From contig JBBSAX010000232.1 in NCBI GenBank assembly GCA_038251885.1, positions 1 to 7,858 on the forward strand: DNA of 7,858 nt. The letters run 5' to 3'. Shown here one piece after another: positions 1-4,371 of the stretch. Each line of letters opens with the position of its first letter. Position 1 is the stretch's first letter. The position numbers were made by a program, and so were the translations under genes. The notes beneath the pieces are model-generated. The model was not told the origin of the DNA. It worked only from the letters and a program-made list of their open reading frames with translations, and searched no databases. Source of the stretch: JAHCHG01 sp038251885 (GTDB taxonomy: Bacteria > Acidobacteriota > Blastocatellia > Pyrinomonadales > Pyrinomonadaceae).

Positions 1-948
1 ACGATTATAATGCCGAAACACGCGCCTTTGACGAAAATTATTGCGACAAAAAATTTGGGTGCGGAAGTCATTCTGCATGGTGAAACTTTTGATGAAGCCG
101 TCGCATATTCGAGAGAACTGCAAGAAAAAGAAGGTTTTATTTACGTTCACGCTTTTGACGACGATTTAATTATCGCCGGACAGGGAACTATCGGTTTAGA
201 AATTGTCGAGCAAAAGCCTGAAACAACCGTGATTGTCGTGCCGATTGGCGGCGGCGGAATAATTTCGGGAATTGCGATTGCGGCAAAATCTTTGCTTACA
301 AATGTTCGTGTGATCGGTGTTCAGGCAGAAAATTGTGCGCCGATGAAACCTTCGTTAGTTGAAGGAAAACCCGTCGAAATCAAATTTCAATCAACAATTG
401 CCGACGGAATCGCGGTAAAACGTCCGGGCGAAAAGACTCTCGAAATTATCGGCGAATATGTTGATGAAATCGTTACTGTTTCGGAAGAAGAAATCGCACG
501 GGGAATTTTTCACTGCGTCCAAAATAATCGCCTTGTCGTCGAAGGGGCGGGCGCGGCGGGACTTGCAGCTTTATTGGCAAAGAAAATTGAGGTTTCGCCG
601 GATGATAATGTTTGCGCCGTTTTATGTGGCGGAAATATTGATGCGAATTTGCTTGCGCGGATTTTAGAACAAGTTCTAGTTCGGCAAGGTCGTTATATCT
701 TTTTGAAATTACTGGTTTTTGATCGCCCCGGAATGCTTGCGCGGCTTTTAAATCAAGTTGCGGAAACCGGCGCAAACGTCATCGAGGTTTTTCATCGCCG
801 CGCAATGTGGCTCGCGCCGCTCGGTCGCGTCGGAATCGAGATGCTTCTCGAAGTCCGCGACGAAGAACACGGTCAAGACGTTTTTCGCCATCTCGAAAAT
901 GTCGGCTATCACGTCGAACGCGAAGGTCAGGGCGATTGGGAAGAATGA
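1..948 (+). CDS. ilvA: Threonine ammonia-lyase (threonine dehydratase) with C-terminal ACT domain, 5'-truncated by the window edge
   Basis: PLP enzyme that deaminates L-threonine (often also L-serine) to 2-oxobutyrate in the cytoplasm; in this family it feeds isoleucine synthesis or threonine breakdown. The reading frame is open from base 1 (T-I-I before the Met at 10). That Met lies inside the family's conserved VMPxxAPxxK segment, so it is internal, and roughly 100 N-terminal residues, including the PLP-binding lysine, lie upstream of the window. Counting from the Met at 10: AGQGTIGLE at 56-64, the glycine-rich phosphate-binding loop PIGGGGIISG at 78-87, EGAGAAGLAAL at 178-188, and CGGNID at 206-211 (SGGN in Escherichia coli TdcB). 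Residues about 229-305 form one ACT-type regulatory domain (FLKLLVFDRPGMLARLL), which suggests allosteric control by an amino acid. A single ACT domain fits the shorter TdcB-like class rather than the two-domain biosynthetic IlvA class. Stop TGA at 946-948. The following gene is convergent. Confidence 0.93.
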   Translation, partial: TIIMPKHAPLTKIIATKNLGAEVILHGETFDEAVAYSRELQEKEGFIYVHAFDDDLIIAGQGTIGLEIVEQKPETTVIVVPIGGGGIISGIAIAAKSLLTNVRVIGVQAENCAPMKPSLVEGKPVEIKFQSTIADGIAVKRPGEKTLEIIGEYVDEIVTVSEEEIARGIFHCVQNNRLVVEGAGAAGLAALLAKKIEVSPDDNVCAVLCGGNIDANLLARILEQVLVRQGRYIFLKLLVFDRPGMLARLLNQVAETGANVIEVFHRRAMWLAPLGRVGIEMLLEVRDEEHGQDVFRHLENVGYHVEREGQGDWEE

Positions 949-1011
949 AAAAAGTATTAGGTGATGAGTGAAATCAGTTTCGGAAAAAATACTTGAAATC
1001 TTAATCTTCCA

Positions 1012-1115
1012 AATAGTAAAGAAAACTTCTGTTTTTGTTAGCGCATAATAAGAATTTTATAATGCGCTTGGTAATCGCCCAATAGTGGTAAAGAATACGA
1101 ACGTTTTTATTAGCG
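1012..1115. repeat. Imperfect direct repeat flanking a small palindrome between convergent genes
   Basis: Two related stretches, 1012-1043 and 1081-1115, share AATAGT, AAAGAA, a GTTTTT run and TTAGCG in the same order. Over the aligned 26-base 3' part I count 20 matches, and the second copy has three extra bases after AATAGT. Between them lies an inverted repeat, 1041-1050 against 1058-1067 (GCGCATAATA / TATAATGCGC, 9 of 10 paired, 7-base loop). It sits between the lyase stop and the HEPN stop, so it could be a two-way transcription stop, but neither side has a clear T-run. The function is unknown. Confidence 0.4.
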
Positions 1116-1118
1116 TTT

Positions 1119-1823
1119 CTATTTAGGTAGAGTTTCTAGACTGGGTTTTACACCAAGTGCCTTATCAGTGCATTGAACTAATTTCTCTATCAAATTTTTT
1201 GCATTGATTAAGTCTAAGCGGCGAACGCCATTTTCTTTTGCAGGAACCAAAGTTTTATAACGATGTGCAATTTTCCCACGTAATCTAATGAGTGCATCAA
1301 GTTTAGTGCAAGCACTAGCGGAAGCAACTTTGTTCCATTTCCAACTTTCATCAATCTTTATATTGAAATACCTCTTGAACAAGGTTTTCACATTACCACT
1401 ATTGGGTGTGTTCAGCGATGAAACATCTTCTTCAAGTTTTTCACGAATAACATTTTTCCATCCGTCTCCTGTCCAATTTATTAGATCAGTAGGCTTAGGT
1501 AAAATAATTCCATCTGGAGAAAAAAGCCAATTTGCTGCAACGCTATTAAATGTAGAAAGTAATTGGTCGGGACTTGTTGCATCATTTAACCGGGTAGTAA
1601 ATTGCTCCCGGAGAGTATCTTCAATAAATGTTTCCCAAGCAGAAATCACTAGAAACACTCCTGCTCTCTTTAATACTTCAAGTGATTTATCCGGTGTGCC
1701 TGTCTTCTTTTCAGATTTATCATCGTGAATGTCCAACAAATTTTGAACATCACTCATTGCATACTCAAAATTCCATCTCGCCCAAGTTTTTGTCGTAATT
1801 ATTTCACTTTCTGAGTTTGTCAT
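1119..1823 (-). CDS. HEPN-domain protein (RiboL-PSP / MAE_28990-like), putative RNase
   Basis: 234 residues, predicted cytoplasmic, no signal peptide or membrane segment. Two family signatures are visible. One is a helix with the pattern LKRAGVFLVISAWETFIEDTL (residues 51-71), the conserved first HEPN helix with its W/E pair. The other is LRGKIAHR, with R182 and H187 giving the RxxxxH motif (bases 1263-1280) that is the RNA-cutting site in active HEPN proteins. Family members act as ribonuclease toxins or effectors in defence and toxin-antitoxin systems, but many solo copies are uncharacterised, so the target is unknown. The ATG at 1821-1823 has only a weak purine-rich stretch upstream. There is no adjacent nucleotidyltransferase or other antitoxin-like gene; the gene stands alone between a convergent lyase gene and a MITE-like element. 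Alanine is written mainly GCA/GCT here, whereas flanking genes favour GCG/GCC, which suggests acquisition by transfer. Exact HEPN subfamily is uncertain. Confidence 0.75.
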   Translation of the reverse strand: MTNSESEIITTKTWARWNFEYAMSDVQNLLDIHDDKSEKKTGTPDKSLEVLKRAGVFLVISAWETFIEDTLREQFTTRLNDATSPDQLLSTFNSVAANWLFSPDGIILPKPTDLINWTGDGWKNVIREKLEEDVSSLNTPNSGNVKTLFKRYFNIKIDESWKWNKVASASACTKLDALIRLRGKIAHRYKTLVPAKENGVRRLDLINAKNLIEKLVQCTDKALGVKPSLETLPK

Positions 1824-1891
1824 ATTTATAAATTTGCTACTTATATCCGCTTAATAGTATTTACATAAGCCAGTTGCTTTTGCTGTAACTC

Positions 1892-1946
1892 TTAATTCTG
1901 TCAAAAACGGTCATTTATTTTACTTCTTTGAATTAGACAGAATTAA
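1892..1946. repeat. 11-bp perfect inverted repeat upstream of the HEPN gene
   Basis: TTAATTCTGTC at 1892-1902 is matched exactly by GACAGAATTAA at 1936-1946, with a 33-base AT-rich loop. The right-hand arm is followed by TTTTGACC (1950-1957), which can pair partly with GGTCA at 1909-1913. It lies about 70 bases upstream of the HEPN start codon, where an operator, a 5' leader structure or a small mobile-element remnant are all possible. I see no clear promoter boxes tied to it. Confidence 0.4.
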
Positions 1947-1979
1947 ATGTTTTGACCAATTATAAAATACACTTGTTCT

Positions 1980-1988
1980 ATTTTTATT
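1980..1988. repeat. Left copy of 9-bp target-site duplication
   Basis: ATTTTTATT directly abuts the left terminal repeat of the element at 1989-2346. An identical copy abuts the right end at 2347-2355, as expected for duplication of the target on insertion. Low complexity makes a chance match somewhat more likely than for a mixed sequence, but both copies lie exactly at the ends of the inverted repeat. Confidence 0.75.
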
Positions 1989-2042
1989 CATTACTGAGCG
2001 GCACGAAAATTGTTATGTTAACTGATATGACCTGTTTTAGAT

Positions 2043-2108
2043 TTTCAGCCTGATTTATCAGGCTTTCCGCGCTTCGCGGCAGTTAGCCACGTCCATTGAT
2101 GGCGTGGT
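2043..2108. repeat. Left 66-bp arm made of three mini-hairpins
   Basis: The arm is exactly complementary to 2237-2302. Within it are three self-contained palindromes: AGCCTGAT-TT-ATCAGGCT (2047-2064), CCGCG-CTT-CGCGG (2067-2079), and CCACG/CGTGG with inner CCAT/ATGG and one unpaired T (2087-2107). Each arm can therefore fold either on itself as three small hairpins or with its partner as one long stem. The short GC-rich hairpins resemble REP-type modules, although no RAYT (REP-associated) transposase gene is present here. Confidence 0.75.
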
Positions 2109-2236
2109 CAGGCGATTGGTTAAGATTTTTAGGGCGTTTTAACGTCCTTATTATTCGGCTTTAGCTTTGAAGAAGAACGGCTCAAGCCTTTTTGAAGGAC
2201 GTTAAAACGCCCTGTGTCAATTATTAGCATTACTTT

Positions 2237-2302
2237 ACCACGCCATCAATGGACGTGGCTAACTGCCGCGAAGCGCGGAAAGCCTGATAAATCAGGCTGA
2301 AA
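2237..2302. repeat. Right 66-bp arm, perfect complement of 2043-2108
   Basis: All 66 bases pair with the left arm without a mismatch, and the same three mini-hairpins appear in reverse order. Perfect identity over this length implies either recent origin or ongoing correction between the arms. Confidence 0.75.
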
Positions 2303-2346
2303 TCAATATGTTTTTACAAAAGCAAAAACTATACCGCTCAGTAATG

Positions 2347-2355
2347 ATTTTTATT
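2347..2355. repeat. Right copy of 9-bp target-site duplication
   Basis: ATTTTTATT, identical to 1980-1988, begins at the first base after the right terminal inverted repeat. Confidence 0.75.
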
Positions 2356-2493
2356 GGCTTTTAAGATGTGTCGAAAGATTAAATTTTTATTTGTTTTTTA
2401 TTTGTAATGTCCAATTAGAAATTTTTCTCACAAACGACCATTTTCTTCATTTTTAATAACAATCTCAAAACTCCATCTAAATTTATTTTTCAC

Positions 2494-3882
2494 TTATTTG
2501 CGAAGCAAATTTTCTGTGTAAAGTTCACGATAGACGCGGTAATTGCTCATTACTTTGAAAACGTAATTTTTTGTTTCCTTGAATCCGACTTCGGAAGCGA
2601 AAATTCCCGGTGATTTTGGGTTTGAGCGGTTGAGCCAGCGTGCGGCATTGTCTTCGCCGCCGTTGTAGCTTGTCGCAATCGCTTCATACATTCCGCCGAA
2701 TTCGTCTTTTAATTCGCCGATATAAACGCTTCCGATGGCGATATTTGTTGCCGGATTATATAAATCGTCGGGCTGCATATTCGGGAAACCGGCTTTTTTG
2801 TTATATTTCAAAGCCGTGTCGAAAACCAATTGCAAAAGTCCACGCGCGGCGGCGGGCGATTTGGCTTTGGTGCGAAAACTGCTTTCCTGCATCATAATTG
2901 CCAGAACAAAACGCGGATCAATGTTTCTCGATTTTGAATATTTTAATAATTCAGCGCGGAACATTACCGGATATTTTGAAGAAAGTCCGCTTGAAATACT
3001 TGCGCTTCGTTGTTTGGCGACATCATTCAATCCCAATTTATCGAGGTTTTCGGTGGCAAGTCCGCCGTAATATGAGGTTGCACCGTCGGGAATCGAAAGA
3101 TAAGCGATTCGCGCTTCGGAAGTTTGTCCGGCTTTTTCGAGGGAAAATGCTTTTAAGAATTTTACCTCATCAGTCCACACCATTGAATCACTGAAATCTC
3201 CAATTTCCAAAAGTTTGTCGGAAGTTTCAATCGCTGTTTTCCAATTTTGACGGAAAATCTCCATTCGCAATTTGGCATGAAGCGCATTGACCTCAACCGG
3301 CATTCCTTTAAATCTGCCAACTGTTTTATCAACCCATTCATTTGCTTCGTCGTATTTCCCAACTTCGCGCAGAGCGTCAATGACATTTAAATATGCTGAA
3401 TCAACCTTTTCGCCGTAAGGAAACATCACCGCGTATTGTTTGTAAGTTTCCGCCGCTTCCGCGTATTTTCCCCAACGAACATAGCTTGCACCTTTGAAAT
3501 TCAAACCGTTTCTGCCGTCCGGCGTGTTTGTAAAATCACGGAAAAGTTTATCAAAATAAAAAACCGCTTTTTCATAATTTCTTTCCCACATAAAAGAACG
3601 CGCAATACCGAAAAGTGTTTTCGGCACATTTGTATCGTCGGGATAATTTTCCAAAACTCTTTGCCAATGTTCTCGTGCTTCGGGAAAATGACGATTTGCC
3701 ATATAAACATCAGCACGATAAATATGCGTTTCGACGGGCAAAATTTGCAAAACACTTTTGGCATCGCGGCTCGTTTTATCATCGTCGGTAACACGCGAAA
3801 GTGCCGCATCATTATAGTTTTGAGCAAATGAATTAAACGCGAAAATTGAAATTAAAAAAGCGATAAAGATAAATTTTTTCAT
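2494..3882 (-). CDS. Secreted lytic transglycosylase, TPR repeats plus SLT (GH23-type) domain
   Basis: Cleaves the glycan strands of peptidoglycan in the periplasm, producing 1,6-anhydro-muropeptides. 462 residues. The N-terminus MKKFIFIAFLISIFAFNSFAQ is a typical signal peptide with cleavage near A20. Residues about 48-290 are helical TPR-like repeats, for example Y55-P81 (YRADVYMANRHFPEAREHWQ), 91-116 and 128-155, like the superhelical part of Slt70. The C-terminal SLT domain covers about 303-455. It has catalytic E333 in MQESSF, then GLLQLV (348-353; GLMQLM in most relatives), SYNGG (405-409; usually AYNxG) and ETKNYV (436-441), the standard motif order. Total length is shorter than E. coli Slt70 but normal for this class. 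The ATG at 3880-3882 is supported by the signal peptide but has no Shine-Dalgarno; an inverted repeat lies just upstream. It is divergent from the M1 peptidase gene and convergent with nothing nearby. Confidence 0.92.
   Translation of the reverse strand: MKKFIFIAFLISIFAFNSFAQNYNDAALSRVTDDDKTSRDAKSVLQILPVETHIYRADVYMANRHFPEAREHWQRVLENYPDDTNVPKTLFGIARSFMWERNYEKAVFYFDKLFRDFTNTPDGRNGLNFKGASYVRWGKYAEAAETYKQYAVMFPYGEKVDSAYLNVIDALREVGKYDEANEWVDKTVGRFKGMPVEVNALHAKLRMEIFRQNWKTAIETSDKLLEIGDFSDSMVWTDEVKFLKAFSLEKAGQTSEARIAYLSIPDGATSYYGGLATENLDKLGLNDVAKQRSASISSGLSSKYPVMFRAELLKYSKSRNIDPRFVLAIMMQESSFRTKAKSPAAARGLLQLVFDTALKYNKKAGFPNMQPDDLYNPATNIAIGSVYIGELKDEFGGMYEAIATSYNGGEDNAARWLNRSNPKSPGIFASEVGFKETKNYVFKVMSNYRVYRELYTENLLRK
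2496..2510 (-). other. Hairpin overlapping the transglycosylase stop codon
   Basis: ATTTGC / GCAAAT with a 3-base loop (6-bp stem) covers the last codons and the first base of the stop read on the minus strand. It is placed like a terminator, but the downstream minus-strand sequence is A-rich rather than T-rich, so an intrinsic terminator is not well supported. Confidence 0.3.
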
Positions 3883-3885
3883 AAT

Positions 3886-3935
3886 TAAAAAATTGTCTGG
3901 AGAAAGGTTTGCAATTACAGTCTAACAATTTTTTA
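3886..3935. repeat. Inverted repeat in the leader of the transglycosylase gene
   Basis: TAAAAAATTGT (3886-3896) is perfectly complementary to ACAATTTTTTA (3925-3935), with a 28-base loop. It ends three bases before the start codon of the minus-strand transglycosylase, so in the mRNA the stem would occlude the start region. A 6-bp hairpin AATCCG / CGGATT (3947-3952 / 3961-3966) lies a little further upstream. The stem is very AT-rich and therefore weak. Confidence 0.35.
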
Positions 3936-3979
3936 GACGTGAGAAAAATCCGAAAGGTTGCGGATTAAAAAATGGCTTC

Positions 3980-4195
3980 CAATATCTGTTCTGTAAAAAA
4001 TAAAAGCCGTTCGCCGGGAGCGCAGGTTGCCAACCTGCATGAGCGCGAAAGCGCGAAAAAGGGTGTGCTTTCTATAAAATTTATTTGATTTCAAACGCTA
4101 TTTCGCCGCTGGCGCGACGATGCAGGTTGGCAACCTGCGCTCCCGGCTAAAAAAAACCTTTTTTACTTACATTATTTTTCACAGAACAGATGTTG
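3980..4195. mobile_element. Second MITE-like nested inverted-repeat element (216 bp)
   Basis: The outer inverted repeat pairs 3980-4003 with 4172-4195 (core ATCTGTTCTGT at 3984-3994 and its complement at 4181-4191; 22 of 24 bases pair). Inside is a perfect 28-bp inverted repeat, 4013-4040 with 4120-4147. Each copy contains the palindrome GCAGGTTGCCAACCTGC or its complement. Arms continue with imperfect pairing (4041-4059 / 4101-4119, GCGCGAAAGCGCGAAA-like) around a 41-base AT-rich loop. No coding capacity. I could not find a target duplication at the outer ends, so the exact borders and the mobile nature are inferred from architecture only. No sequence is shared with the element at 1989-2346. 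Confidence 0.6.
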
Positions 4196-4283
4196 AATAC
4201 AATTGATAAAATCTTAATCAAACATTTTTTTAGGAAAGCCCTTGATACAAATTAAAGGAATTATTTGAACATAGCCGCACTGT

Positions 4284-4363
4284 TTGCGTAAAAGCCGAAA
4301 CGATTATAAATTGTATAAACGTAACTTTCCCTTAAGAAATCAAAAATTTAATTCATCAGGAGA
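4284..4363 (+). promoter_or_regulatory. Possible promoter and ribosome binding site of the M1 peptidase gene
   Basis: A tentative -35 TTGCGT (4284-4289) and -10 TATAAA (4305-4310) are separated by 15 bases, which is shorter than optimal; a second TATAAA is at 4314-4319. The Shine-Dalgarno AGGAGA at 4358-4363 lies eight bases before the GTG start at 4372 and is convincing. The promoter part is weak because the whole leader is AT-rich. Confidence 0.35.
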
Positions 4364-4371
4364 AAATCATA

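Larger units (their letters stand above)
1989..2346. mobile_element. MITE-like non-autonomous element with three nested inverted repeats (358 bp)
   Basis: The ends are a perfect 13-bp inverted repeat (CATTACTGAGCGG at 1989-2001, its complement at 2334-2346), flanked by the 9-bp direct repeat ATTTTTATT. Inside is a perfect 66-bp inverted repeat (2043-2108 / 2237-2302) and a perfect 19-bp one (2131-2149 / 2195-2213) around a 45-base centre with a possible 5-bp stem (2157-2161 / 2184-2188). Spacers differ in length between the halves (41 and 31 bases outside the 66-bp arms), so the element is not simply one half copied backwards. There is no reading frame for a transposase, so movement would need an enzyme supplied from elsewhere. 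A 9-bp duplication occurs with several DDE transposase groups (for example IS4- and IS1-type), so the parent family cannot be named from this. As single-stranded DNA or RNA it would fold into one long hairpin. Confidence 0.8.
1824..2493. other. 670-bp gene-free region
   Basis: No credible coding sequence. It contains the leader side of the HEPN gene with the inverted repeat at 1892-1946, the MITE-like element at 1989-2346 with its 9-bp flanking duplication, and an AT-rich tail (2356-2493) downstream of the transglycosylase stop in which I see only T-rich runs and no defined site. Confidence 0.7.
3883..4371. other. 489-bp divergent intergenic region
   Basis: No gene seen. It must hold the promoters of both the minus-strand transglycosylase and the plus-strand M1 peptidase. 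It contains the leader inverted repeat at 3886-3935, the nested inverted-repeat element at 3980-4195, and about 175 AT-rich bases before the M1 start. Confidence 0.65.

Noticed and set aside
10..12. ATG at 10 as the start of the threonine ammonia-lyase
   Set aside because: It is the Met of the conserved internal VMPxxAP segment; the frame is open to base 1 and the PLP-lysine region is missing, so the gene begins upstream of the window.
1288..1728. Plus-strand open frame of 146 codons opposite the HEPN gene
   Set aside because: It is antisense to a gene with recognisable family motifs and has no protein features of its own.
1989..2346. CRISPR-like array from the repeated palindromes
   Set aside because: The repeats are inverted, not direct, there are no regular unique spacers, and no cas genes are nearby.
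3436..3831. Plus-strand open frame of 131 codons opposite the transglycosylase
   Set aside because: It overlaps well-supported coding sequence, and its Cys/Ile/Arg-rich translation looks like a shadow frame.
3980..4195. Target-site duplication around the second nested element
   Set aside because: Flanks at the outer border (GGCTTC on the left, AATACA on the right) and at nearby alternative borders show no direct repeat, so none was annotated.
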